From positions 1 through 64,000 of the forward strand of contig NZ_PCPS01000009.1 of the NCBI RefSeq assembly GCF_002975405.1: a stretch of 64,000 nucleotides of DNA, read 5' to 3'. Each line of letters starts with the position of its first letter. Position 1 is the stretch's first letter. The translations under genes and the position numbers were made by a program. The notes beneath the pieces are model-generated. The model saw only the letters and a program-made list of their open reading frames with translations. It did not search any database and had not been told where the DNA came from. The DNA comes from Arthrobacter sp. MYb229. Lineage in GTDB: Bacteria; Actinomycetota; Actinomycetes; Actinomycetales; Micrococcaceae. This document shows, in pieces, positions 54,031 through 64,000 of the stretch.

Positions 54031-55653
54031 ATGGGTTCTGCCAGCCACCGCGCTCCAAGTCCGCTCAGGAACCCGGAGACGATTTCGTCTCCGGCCCGGA
54101 GCAAACGCGCCCTAATACTGGTCGTCTTGACCATTATTTTCCCGGGTAGCGCTCAGCTGATTGCGGGTAACCGCAAGCTGGGACGCATCGCGGTCACGAT
54201 CACCATGCTCTGCTGGGCCGCGCTCATTGGGCTCGCAGTCATCTACTTCATTGACCGTTCGATCATCCTGGGTTGGGTTGCGCACCCGAACTTCCAGTTG
54301 TTCTTGATCATCGTGCTTTCGGTGCTGGCCGTCGGCTGGCTGATCATGTTCCTGAATACACTGTTCATCATCCGGCCCCGAATGCTGGCACCGGGAATGC
54401 GCGCAATCGTCTCCATTTTCACGTTGGCTGCGGTCATCGCGACCAGCGGCATCTTCGTCTATGGTGCCTCGATCCTGAACACCGGACGCGAGACCATCGT
54501 CAAGGTCTTCGATGCGGGTCCTGCTTTTGACCCGGTGGATGGCCGCTACAACATCGCGGTTTTCGGCGCCGATTCCGGCTCGAACCGAGATGGCGTGCGT
54601 ACCGACTCCATCGCGCTGCTTTCGGTGGATGCCAAAACCGGCAAGTCACTGATGATCTCGGTGCCGCGTAACTTCCAGAATGCCCGCTTCGCCGAGGGTT
54701 CGCCCATGGCTGAGGTCTACCCCGACGGGTACAGCTGCGGGGACGAGTGCCTGTTCAATGCGATCTACCGCGACGCGGTAGATAACCACGCGGATCGATT
54801 CCCGGATTCGGTGAAGAACGTCGGTGCGCAGGCCGCCATGGATGCCTTGACCGGGACCACCGGGCTCGAGGTCCAGGGCTATGTCATGGTCGACATGGCC
54901 GGCTTCGAAAACTTCGTTGACGCCCTCGGTGGAGTCACCATCGACTCTGGCGGCTGGGTCCCCTACAACGGCAAGAAGTGGGAAGGCTCGCTGGTCAATA
55001 CCCATTGGTTCGCCCCGGGCGAGCAAACCTTCAACGGCAAGGACGCGCTCTGGTTCGCTCGTTCGCGTGACTTCACCGATGACTACCACCGCATCAAGCG
55101 GCAGCAGTGCCTGCAGCAGGCAATCATCAAGCAGTTCACCCCGCAGACCATTCTGAGCAACTTCAGCAGCATCATGCAGGCAGGCGAGCAGCTGGTCGAG
55201 ACGAACATTCCCGCCAGCCAGCTCAGCTCCTTCGTGTCGGTGGCTGACAAGGTATCGGGCACGCCGTTCAGCCGCTTGACCCTGGGCGCGCCGGACTTCG
55301 AGCGTTCGTTCTCCACCTATCCTGACTTCGGCAAGATCGATGATCGCATCACCAAGATCATTGAAAAGCAGAACGCTCCGGAGAAGCCCAAGGAATCGAA
55401 GGAATCCAAGGAGCCTGCCAAGTCCAAGGACACCACCGAGGCCGGAGGTTCGGCCGAACCATCCGAAAGCGCCGAGGAAGAATCCACCAGCATCAACGAC
55501 GCTCCGAAGCTGTCCAACGGTGAACAAGAAACCTTCACGCAGCGCGACGGCAGCCCGATCGACGAGCAGTATCTGGTGGAACTTGAGATGATCGGCCAAA
55601 CGACCCGCCTGGCGCAGATCGCTGCAAACAACGACGAATGCTCGGTGCCTTAA
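54031..55653 (+). CDS. LytR-CpsA-Psr (LCP) family cell-wall glycopolymer ligase
   Basis: A 540-residue protein with four N-terminal membrane helices rather than the usual one. The LCP domain (about 165-400) has the phosphate-binding arginine/aspartate set: GADSGSNRDGVRTDSIALLS, MISVPRNFQNAR, ARSRDFTDDYHRIKRQQ. A Lys/Glu/Ser-rich tail follows. LCP proteins attach teichoic acids or related polymers to peptidoglycan. It starts 17 bp after purE, a common arrangement in actinobacteria. Confidence 0.9.
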   Translation: MGSASHRAPSPLRNPETISSPARSKRALILVVLTIIFPGSAQLIAGNRKLGRIAVTITMLCWAALIGLAVIYFIDRSIILGWVAHPNFQLFLIIVLSVLAVGWLIMFLNTLFIIRPRMLAPGMRAIVSIFTLAAVIATSGIFVYGASILNTGRETIVKVFDAGPAFDPVDGRYNIAVFGADSGSNRDGVRTDSIALLSVDAKTGKSLMISVPRNFQNARFAEGSPMAEVYPDGYSCGDECLFNAIYRDAVDNHADRFPDSVKNVGAQAAMDALTGTTGLEVQGYVMVDMAGFENFVDALGGVTIDSGGWVPYNGKKWEGSLVNTHWFAPGEQTFNGKDALWFARSRDFTDDYHRIKRQQCLQQAIIKQFTPQTILSNFSSIMQAGEQLVETNIPASQLSSFVSVADKVSGTPFSRLTLGAPDFERSFSTYPDFGKIDDRITKIIEKQNAPEKPKESKESKEPAKSKDTTEAGGSAEPSESAEEESTSINDAPKLSNGEQETFTQRDGSPIDEQYLVELEMIGQTTRLAQIAANNDECSVP

Positions 55654-55738
55654 TCAGCATTCAAGGTTTCGCCCACGGTTAAGACCCCCCGACCGTTTTG
55701 AAACCACTATCGTTTGTGAAAATTGAAGGGTGCAAAAC

Positions 55739-56947
55739 GTGTTTGAGTTGAAAAATTCCATTCGGGACTATCACTGGGGTTCGAAGCAGGATATTACCGA
55801 GTTGCTGGGTCAGCCGGCACGGCTCAGCCCACAGGCCGAGCTGTGGCTCGGCGCCCACCCCGGATGCCCGAGCGTGCTCGTCGACTCCGGCCGGCCACTG
55901 CACGAGGCAATTGCGGCCGATCCGGTGAATATGCTCGGCGAGCAGGTCAATGAACGCTATGGCCGTCTGCCCTTCTTGTTCAAGGTGCTCTCCGCCGCTC
56001 AGCCCCTATCGATCCAGGTGCACCCGACCCTGGAGCAGGCGCGGGAACGTTTCGCCAAGGAAGATGCCGCCGGTGTCCCCCGTGATGCGGCAGAACGCAA
56101 CTACAAGGACGACAATCACAAGCCCGAGATGCTCTATGCGCTCACCGATTTCGTGGCGCTCTCCGGATTTCGCGTGCCCGAGGAGATCATCGCGGATTTG
56201 CGCCTCTTCCTGCCCCGGCTATCCACCACGGAGACGGCCCTCACCGAAAACCTGATTGCGGCTTTGCAGTCCCCCGACCCGCTGGCACGGGCGCTGAATC
56301 TCGTGCTCACCTCGGGCACCGGTATCAGCGATCTGGTGCTCACGCTCTGCGGGACCATTACCGCGGACCCGGTCCTGCAGGAAAATGTGCAGTTCGCCGA
56401 GCTGGTGCGGATCAACGAGATCTATCCTGCGGACGCCGGGGTCCTCGTCGCCTTGCTGCTGAATCTGGTGTTCTTGAAGCCTGGCGAAGCGATTAGCCTC
56501 GGTGCCGGAAACGTCCACGCCTACCTGCGCGGGCTTGGCATCGAGGTGATGGCCAACTCGGACAACGTGCTGCGCGGCGGGCTGACCAGCAAGCATATCG
56601 ATGTTCCGGAACTGCTCGAGGTGACCATCGCCGAGCCCTCCGCGGCACCGCTCTTGCAGGGCACTGCGGTTTCGGAGCACTCCCAGCTCTTCCAGCCGGC
56701 CTTCGACGAATTCCAGCTCCAGGTGGTGGACACCGCGGCGCCGCAGATTCGCACCGAGCTGCAATTGCACGGTGCCGCGCTGGTGCTGTGCACGGCAGGC
56801 GAGTTCAGCCTGGAAACCTCATCCCAGACCCTCCAGGTCTCCCGTGGCGGGTCGGTGTTCATTGCCGCCCATGAATTGCCGGTGACCGCGGTATCCGCGT
56901 CCCCGGGCGCGGCCACGCTCTTTGCCGCCAGCGCACAGGGCAAATAG
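55739..56947 (+). CDS. manA: Mannose-6-phosphate isomerase, class I
   Basis: A 402-residue zinc enzyme interconverting fructose-6-P and mannose-6-P. KNSIRDYHWGS at the start, PLSIQVHPTLEQA (Gln/His ligands), NHKPEMLYAL (Glu ligand) and LGAGNVHAYLRG (His ligand) form the metal site. GTG 55739 has GAAGGG eight bases upstream; a GTG at 55730 is the alternative. It feeds mannose for the envelope mannosylation genes in this window. Confidence 0.92.
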   Translation: MFELKNSIRDYHWGSKQDITELLGQPARLSPQAELWLGAHPGCPSVLVDSGRPLHEAIAADPVNMLGEQVNERYGRLPFLFKVLSAAQPLSIQVHPTLEQARERFAKEDAAGVPRDAAERNYKDDNHKPEMLYALTDFVALSGFRVPEEIIADLRLFLPRLSTTETALTENLIAALQSPDPLARALNLVLTSGTGISDLVLTLCGTITADPVLQENVQFAELVRINEIYPADAGVLVALLLNLVFLKPGEAISLGAGNVHAYLRGLGIEVMANSDNVLRGGLTSKHIDVPELLEVTIAEPSAAPLLQGTAVSEHSQLFQPAFDEFQLQVVDTAAPQIRTELQLHGAALVLCTAGEFSLETSSQTLQVSRGGSVFIAAHELPVTAVSASPGAATLFAASAQGK

Positions 56948-56962
56948 CGCCAACTAGCCCAT

Positions 56963-57016
56963 AAACGAGTCGAGCCGCAGATCGCCCTTTCGGGAAATCT
57001 GCGGCTCGACTCGTTT
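56963..57016. terminator. Bidirectional terminator between manA and glpX
   Basis: A 20-bp perfect stem (56963-56982 with 56997-57016), 14-nt loop, with TTT and a later TTTTT on the plus side; it ends 9 bp from the glpX stop. Confidence 0.9.
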
Positions 57017-57024
57017 AATGATTT

Positions 57025-58059
57025 TTAGCGGGTGTAGGCTTCCCACTTGTCCTGCTGGTGCTCACCATCGACGAAACGGATGGTGCCGGACTTGGCACGC
57101 GTCACGATCGACTGGGTGTGGATGCGCCCGTTCTTGTAGCGGACGCCGCGCAGCAGGTCGCCATCGGTGATGCCGGTGGCTGCGAAGTAGCAGTTATCGC
57201 TGGTAACCAGGTCGTTGGTGGTCAACACGCGGCCCAGCTCGTGGCCCGCGTCGATGGCCTTCTGCTTCTCATCGTCATCGGTTGGCCACAAGCGGCCCTG
57301 GATCACGCCGCCCATGGCCTTGATGGCGCATGCGGTGACGATGCCCTCTGGAGTGCCGCCGATACCCATCAGCGCGTCCACGCCGGTGCCCTCGCGAGTG
57401 GCCGCGATGGCGCCGGCGACGTCGCCGTCCATCAGCAGCTTGGTGCGGGCGCCAGCGGCACGGATCTCCTCGATCAGCCCGGCATGACGTGGGCGGTCGA
57501 GCAGGGTCACGGTGATCTGGCTGATCTTCTTGCCCTTGGCCTTGGCGATCAGGTGCAGATTCTGCTTCACCGGCAAACGCAGGTCAACGAGGTCCGCGGC
57601 TTCCGGGCCGGTCACCAGCTTCTCCATGTAGAACACTGCCGAAGGGTCGAACATCGAGCCTCGGTCGGCCACGGCCAGCACAGACAGGGCGTTGTTCAGG
57701 CCCAGGGCGGTCAGGCGAGTGCCGTCGATCGGGTCTACCGCGACGTCGCATTCGGCTCCCGAGCCGTTGCCGACCTGTTCACCGTTGAAAAGCATCGGAG
57801 CTTCATCTTTTTCGCCTTCGCCGATGACTACCACGCCGTTGAAATTCACGGAGGAGAGCAGGCCGCGCATGGCGTCCACTGCGGCGCCGTCGGCTGCGTT
57901 CTTGTCACCGAAGCCAACCCAAGGGGATGAAGCAATGGCTGCCGCTTCCGTGGCACGCACCAGCTCCAAGGCAAGGTTGCGGTCCGGCTCCGAGTCGGTT
58001 ACCGACAGTCGGGGAGAAAGGTGGGCATAATTGTTGTTTTCGGTCACGAAAGATCCCAT
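57025..58059 (-). CDS. glpX: Fructose-1,6-bisphosphatase, class II
   Basis: A 344-residue GlpX enzyme of gluconeogenesis. [37 protein letters not shown] and [20 protein letters not shown] are class II signatures with the metal-binding acidic residues intact. ATG 58059 matches family length; the region upstream in the same frame overlaps the divergent promoter. The glpX/DUF4245/fumC neighbourhood is conserved in actinobacteria. Confidence 0.94.
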   Translation of the reverse strand: MGSFVTENNNYAHLSPRLSVTDSEPDRNLALELVRATEAAAIASSPWVGFGDKNAADGAAVDAMRGLLSSVNFNGVVVIGEGEKDEAPMLFNGEQVGNGSGAECDVAVDPIDGTRLTALGLNNALSVLAVADRGSMFDPSAVFYMEKLVTGPEAADLVDLRLPVKQNLHLIAKAKGKKISQITVTLLDRPRHAGLIEEIRAAGARTKLLMDGDVAGAIAATREGTGVDALMGIGGTPEGIVTACAIKAMGGVIQGRLWPTDDDEKQKAIDAGHELGRVLTTNDLVTSDNCYFAATGITDGDLLRGVRYKNGRIHTQSIVTRAKSGTIRFVDGEHQQDKWEAYTR

Positions 58060-58213
58060 CACTGAGTCGTAGTCATTGCGCCTATGCAAACAACTCCATC
58101 ATATCCCCATCGATTTTCAGCATGTAATTCATGTCGTGCGCGCCGGAGCGCAGACAACGTGTGTTTGGGCACCTCGGTTCGATTTGCACAGGAACATCGG
58201 GGAGAATGGACTC

Positions 58214-58861
58214 GTGCAGCCAGAGAACACTCCCCAGAATGACGCCCAGACCGGCGCGCAGCCGGTCCGCCGCGACCTGAACGACCCCAAAGCAACCTTT
58301 GAGGATCTTCCGTTCACCCCGGTACTCACCGAGAAGCAGTCGAAGCGCGCCAACCAGACATTCAAGGGCATGGTCCTGTCCATTGGCTTCACCGTCGCGG
58401 TGCTCATTCCGTTGCTGCTGCTGAACCCTGGCACCAAGGAAGAAAATTTCCAGCACGCGGTTGATCTGCAAAAGGTGGCTAGCGACGCTTCCGGCATTGC
58501 AGAATTCGAGGTATTCGCCCCGCAGGTTTCCGGCGAGGATTACGCGAATTTCGCCCGCTGGAAGAGCAACCAGGTGCAGGACATCTCTTACTGGGAGTTC
58601 GGACTGGTGATGAGCGAAACGAACTTTGTCTACGTTCGCCAGACTGCCGACGCGAATCCCACATGGATTGCGCTGGTCACCGATAATGCTGCCCCCACCG
58701 ACGAACGCATCGTCGACGGCTCGAAGTGGGAGGTCCGAGTTAAGGACGAGACCACCTACATGATTTCGGAACGCGAAGAGTCCACGCTGATCGTCTCCAG
58801 CGACACCGGCGAAGAAGAAATTATGGCAATTGTGCAGGCGGCCGAGGCGCAGATCTCGTAA
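58214..58861 (+). CDS. DUF4245 membrane-anchored protein
   Basis: A 215-residue protein with a polar N-terminus, one membrane helix (VLSIGFTVAVLIPLLLL, about 53-70) and an outside DUF4245 domain (FARWKSNQVQDISYWEFGLV, ANPTWIALVTDNAAPTD). The GTG at 58214 is the start; GGGAG lies about ten bases upstream. Divergent from glpX. Function unknown, but its link with glpX and fumC is ancient in actinobacteria. Confidence 0.88.
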   Translation: MQPENTPQNDAQTGAQPVRRDLNDPKATFEDLPFTPVLTEKQSKRANQTFKGMVLSIGFTVAVLIPLLLLNPGTKEENFQHAVDLQKVASDASGIAEFEVFAPQVSGEDYANFARWKSNQVQDISYWEFGLVMSETNFVYVRQTADANPTWIALVTDNAAPTDERIVDGSKWEVRVKDETTYMISEREESTLIVSSDTGEEEIMAIVQAAEAQIS

Positions 58862-58911
58862 TTTTCGCTTCACCGTGGACATCAGTGCGACCTAACTCTG
58901 GACCTCAAGCG

Positions 58912-58917
58912 TAGAAT
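58912..58917 (+). promoter_or_regulatory. -10 element of the carbonic anhydrase gene (probably leaderless)
   Basis: TAGAAT lies exactly 7 nt before the ATG at 58925, and no ribosome-binding site is present. Confidence 0.5.
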
Positions 58918-58924
58918 TTCAGTT

Positions 58925-59554
58925 ATGGATTCTGAACACAGCCAGACACCGTTGACCCCTCAAGAAGCTTGGAAAAAGCTCACCGAAGGCAACAGTCGAT
59001 TCATCCAAGGCGCCACAGAGCACCCCAACCAGGACGGTGCTCGACGTCAGTCCCTCGTGACGGGACAAGAACCTTTCGCCGTCATTTTCGGTTGCTCCGA
59101 CTCCCGCCTTGCTGCGGAGATCATTTTTGATGTGGGACTGGGCGACGTCTTCGTGGTGCGCACCGCCGGCCACGTGCTGGACCCGGCAAGCCTCGGCTCG
59201 CTGGAATTCGCCGTGGACATCCTCAACATCCCGCTGATCGTGATTCTCGGACATGACAGCTGCGGTGCCGTGACCAGCGCGATCAAGGCCAAGGAATCGG
59301 GCATTATGCCCAAGGGCTTCGTGCGCGACCTGGTCGAACACATCATCCCTTCGGTCTTCGCCGCCGAAAGCGCCAACATTACCGATGTCAACGGCACCGT
59401 CGTCGAGCACGTCAAGCAGACCACCGCCAGGTTGGTTGATCTGTCGAGCATCATCGAAACCGCAATTGCCGAAGGACGTACCGCAGTGGCCGGCGTTGCC
59501 TACAAGCTAGCCGAAGGCGAAGCGCAGCTGGTCTCCAATATGGGCCTGAAATAA
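58925..59554 (+). CDS. Beta-class carbonic anhydrase
   Basis: A 209-residue zinc enzyme that interconverts CO2 and bicarbonate. FGCSDSRLAAE gives zinc ligand Cys57 with Asp59/Arg61; ILGHDSCGAV gives His110 and Cys113. It may supply bicarbonate to PurK-type and other carboxylations. ATG 58925 directly follows a -10 element, so it is probably leaderless. Complete length for the family. Confidence 0.93.
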   Translation: MDSEHSQTPLTPQEAWKKLTEGNSRFIQGATEHPNQDGARRQSLVTGQEPFAVIFGCSDSRLAAEIIFDVGLGDVFVVRTAGHVLDPASLGSLEFAVDILNIPLIVILGHDSCGAVTSAIKAKESGIMPKGFVRDLVEHIIPSVFAAESANITDVNGTVVEHVKQTTARLVDLSSIIETAIAEGRTAVAGVAYKLAEGEAQLVSNMGLK

Positions 59555-59558
59555 TCGA

Positions 59559-59587
59559 AGTGACCCGCGGATTTTCCGCGGGTCACT
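59559..59587 (+). terminator. Terminator of the carbonic anhydrase gene
   Basis: AGTGACCCGCGGA pairs perfectly with TCCGCGGGTCACT around TTT, 5 bp after the stop, followed by GCATTTAAT. Confidence 0.88.
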
Positions 59588-59694
59588 GCATTTAATCCCG
59601 AGCTTATTCCCGGTTTTCGTTAACCTCACTGATGACTGTGATCTTTGAGGCAGATCCCTGTTCCGGCACTCGTTCCAGGCGTATGGTGAGCCTC

Positions 59695-61107
59695 ATGAGC
59701 AACAGCGAAGAATTCCGAATTGAACATGACACCATGGGCGAGGTCCGAGTCCCGGCCCAGGCCCTGTACCGTGCCCAGACCCAGCGTGCTGTAGAGAACT
59801 TCCCGATCTCGGGCAAGACGCTGGAGTCTGCCCACATCAAGGCGCTCGCGCAGGTCAAGAAGGCCGCCGCACGCGCCAATGAAGCCTTGCAGGTGCTGGA
59901 CACCGAACGCGCAAACGCCATCGTAGCGGCCGCTGACCAGGTGGCCACCGGAAAATTTGATGCGCACTTCCCGATCGACGTCTTCCAGACCGGTTCCGGC
60001 ACCAGCTCGAATATGAATACCAACGAGGTCCTGGCCGAATTGGCGACACGTGCGCTGAAGGAGTCGGGAAGCGAAACGGAAGTCCACCCGAACGACCACG
60101 TCAACGCCTCGCAGTCTTCCAATGACGTCTTCCCCACTTCGGTGCACGTAGCGGCCACCAACGCGCTACTCAACGACCTGCTCCCGGCCCTGGCAACGCT
60201 TGCCACTTCGCTGGAGGCAAAGAAGTCCGAGTTCAAGGACGTGGTGAAGTCCGGGCGCACCCACCTGATGGACGCCACCCCGGTCACCCTGGGCCAGGAA
60301 TTCGGCGGATACGCGGCACAGATCCGCTACGGCATCGAACGCGTCGAGGCTGCCCTGCCGCGCGTGGCCGAGGTCCCGCTAGGCGGCACCGCGGTGGGGA
60401 CCGGCATCAACACCCCGGACGGCTTCCCGCAGCGCGTCCTGGAATTCCTGCGTGAAGATACCGGCCTGCCGATCACCGAGGCGCGCAACCACTTCGAGGC
60501 CCAAGCGAACCGCGATGGCCTGGTCGAGGGTTCCGCCGCATTGCGCACCATCGCGATCTCGATCATCAAGATCGCCAACGACCTGCGTTGGATGGGTTCG
60601 GGCCCGAACACCGGCTTGGGCGAGATCGCGATTCCTGATCTGCAGCCCGGCTCCTCGATCATGCCCGGGAAGGTCAACCCGGTGATCTCCGAGGCAGCCA
60701 TTCAGGTTGCAGCCCAGGTCATCGGCAATGACACCGCGATCGCTTGGGCCGGCACCAACGGCGCCTTCGAGCTCAACGTCGGCATCCCGGTGATGGCTTC
60801 GAACCTGCTTGAATCCATTCGCTTGCTGGCCAACGTCTCGACGGTGATGGCCGAGAAGATGATCGATGGGATTACCGCGAATGTGGAACGTGCGCGTTTC
60901 CTCGCCGAGGCTTCCCCCTCGATCGTGACTCCGCTGAACAAGCTCATCGGCTACGAAAATGCTGCGAAGATCGCCAAGAAAGCGGTCGCCGAGGGCCTGA
61001 CGGTCCGCGAAGCAACCGTTGCGCTGGGTTTTGTGGAGCGTGGCGAAGTCACCGAAGCACAGCTTGATGAGTTGCTGGATGTTTCCACGATGACGGGCAA
61101 ATACTAG
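59695..61107 (+). CDS. fumC: Class II fumarate hydratase
   Basis: A 470-residue TCA-cycle enzyme hydrating fumarate to malate. [20 protein letters not shown] at the start, [32 protein letters not shown] and the fumarase/aspartase signature [11 protein letters not shown] are all present. ATG 59695 gives family length; the frame runs further upstream without a ribosome-binding site. Confidence 0.95.
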   Translation: MSNSEEFRIEHDTMGEVRVPAQALYRAQTQRAVENFPISGKTLESAHIKALAQVKKAAARANEALQVLDTERANAIVAAADQVATGKFDAHFPIDVFQTGSGTSSNMNTNEVLAELATRALKESGSETEVHPNDHVNASQSSNDVFPTSVHVAATNALLNDLLPALATLATSLEAKKSEFKDVVKSGRTHLMDATPVTLGQEFGGYAAQIRYGIERVEAALPRVAEVPLGGTAVGTGINTPDGFPQRVLEFLREDTGLPITEARNHFEAQANRDGLVEGSAALRTIAISIIKIANDLRWMGSGPNTGLGEIAIPDLQPGSSIMPGKVNPVISEAAIQVAAQVIGNDTAIAWAGTNGAFELNVGIPVMASNLLESIRLLANVSTVMAEKMIDGITANVERARFLAEASPSIVTPLNKLIGYENAAKIAKKAVAEGLTVREATVALGFVERGEVTEAQLDELLDVSTMTGKY

Positions 61108-61146
61108 GAGCGAAGGCCAACCCCTTCGTGGCGCTCCAGGTCCTGA

Positions 61147-61184
61147 CGCGGGCGGCCACCGGAGATTCCCGGTGGCCGCCCGCG
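61147..61184. terminator. Bidirectional terminator between fumC and the acetyltransferase gene
   Basis: A 16-bp perfect GC-rich stem (61147-61162 with 61169-61184), 6-nt loop, without a T-run, between convergent genes. Confidence 0.8.
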
Positions 61185-61206
61185 TGCATTCGCCGGGGCA
61201 GTGAGC

Positions 61207-61773
61207 TTAGAGCTTGATCCAATAACGGCGTTGCGGCTCCTGAAGCCCGAACGGTTCGGCGATCTCGGCTACCGGGCAGACACGTTCCAGCACCCCGCCG
61301 CAGGCCTCGATGGTTCGTGCCGAAGCGATATTCGAGTCGGCACAGGTAAGCAGCACTTCTTCGAGGCCACGTTGGCGAGAAATCTCGAGCATTTCGGCGA
61401 GCGCCCGCTTGGCCAGGCCGGCTCCGCGTGCACTGGGGCGCAGCCCGTAGCCGATATGCCCTCCGACCTGTTTGAGGGATTCGTTGATTAATGCGTGGCG
61501 CAGGCTGACCGCACCGAGGTATTCGCCCTCGCGTTCCAGCCAGAGAGTGCTCTGGTTGACGAAGCCTTGCGGCGGGAGGATTGAGTCGTCGCTGAGGTCC
61601 TTGAGCAGTCGTACCCAGCTGGCAAAATCCTCGGGCTTCTCCAACTCCCACCCGAACCTTTCGGCAAAGAATACCGAGGCTCCCTGCTGGTCCTCGCCAT
61701 TCCATTCCCGGTTGCTCGCGAGCCATGATTCGTGAAGATGCGTGCTCGGTTCGAGCAGCTGTAGCAAAGTCAT
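61207..61773 (-). CDS. GNAT-family N-acetyltransferase
   Basis: A 188-residue acetyltransferase. The acetyl-CoA loop is HIGYGLRPSARGAGLAKRAL, and the C-terminal VLLTCADSNIASARTIEACG fits the RimJ/YafP-like group. The substrate (amine or protein N-terminus) cannot be told. It is a single gene, convergent with fumC and divergent from a TetR gene. Confidence 0.85.
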   Translation of the reverse strand: MTLLQLLEPSTHLHESWLASNREWNGEDQQGASVFFAERFGWELEKPEDFASWVRLLKDLSDDSILPPQGFVNQSTLWLEREGEYLGAVSLRHALINESLKQVGGHIGYGLRPSARGAGLAKRALAEMLEISRQRGLEEVLLTCADSNIASARTIEACGGVLERVCPVAEIAEPFGLQEPQRRYWIKL

Positions 61774-61849
61774 AGGGCCGATCCTAGTAGTTTCTGGCCG
61801 TCCCCCGCCATTGTCGGCAGGTGCCGTCCTGTGTTCCCGATTACTTAAG

Positions 61850-61865
61850 TTGCACTGTGTGCATC

Positions 61866-61875
<10 letters not shown>
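61850..61875. promoter_or_regulatory. Putative operator overlapping the tetR start codon
   Basis: TTGCACT and AGTGCAA, separated by 12 bp, enclose the ATG at 61866. A further GTGCAA lies at 61899. A dimeric repressor here would block its own gene and the exporter that follows. Confidence 0.5.

Positions 61876-64000
<2,125 letters not shown>

Overview
The window looks like chromosomal DNA from a high-GC Gram-positive actinobacterium of the Micrococcaceae (Arthrobacter/Glutamicibacter type). The basis is the set of conserved actinobacterial blocks: tatD-rpfB-rsmA-ispE, rsmI next to a protein O-mannosyltransferase, whiB2 with a GT2 giant and DUF5719/DUF3499 neighbours, gtrA-purK-purE, and glpX-DUF4245-fumC. 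Frequent GTG/TTG starts and several apparently leaderless genes agree. The genus is inference from gene content only. I saw no rRNA, tRNA, CRISPR array or intact insertion sequence.

Layout. Positions 1-13 kb are a loosely packed accessory region. It has two regulator/MFS efflux cassettes, a serine hydrolase with an in-frame stop, a decayed fusion of a histidine kinase and a CPBP protease, a MerR regulator, small membrane proteins, a VOC protein, and an APH-like and a P-loop kinase, separated by several 0.4-0.7 kb gene-poor stretches. Positions 13.4-20.2 kb form a thiol/metal redox island: a 58-residue Cys-rich protein, a CsoR-family repressor whose ligand set looks CstR-like (Cys-Gly-Cys), a BlaI-type repressor, a CxxC membrane protein, DsbA-like and CcdA-like proteins, a DsrE-like sulfur carrier, and copZ-copA. 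Four copies of one TACCC-GGGTA operator tie the two ends together. Positions 21-26 kb hold flavin oxidoreductases and a GAF regulator of unknown substrate.

From about 26 kb on, the window is conserved core chromosome: isoprenoid and rRNA maturation genes with rpfB; a MoxR/DUF58/transglutaminase operon; gabD; rsmI/PMT; an acyl-CoA ligase; the whiB2-GT2-DUF5719 cell-envelope block; gtrA, purK, purE, an LCP ligase and manA; then glpX, DUF4245, carbonic anhydrase and fumC. The right edge cuts a TetR-controlled DHA2-type exporter.

The genes work together mainly in envelope biogenesis (PMT, GT2, GtrA, LCP, ManA, RpfB, transglutaminase), redox and metal handling, and drug efflux. The redox island is the best candidate for an incompletely described system. 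Long perfect hairpins sit between most convergent gene pairs and probably act as bidirectional terminators.
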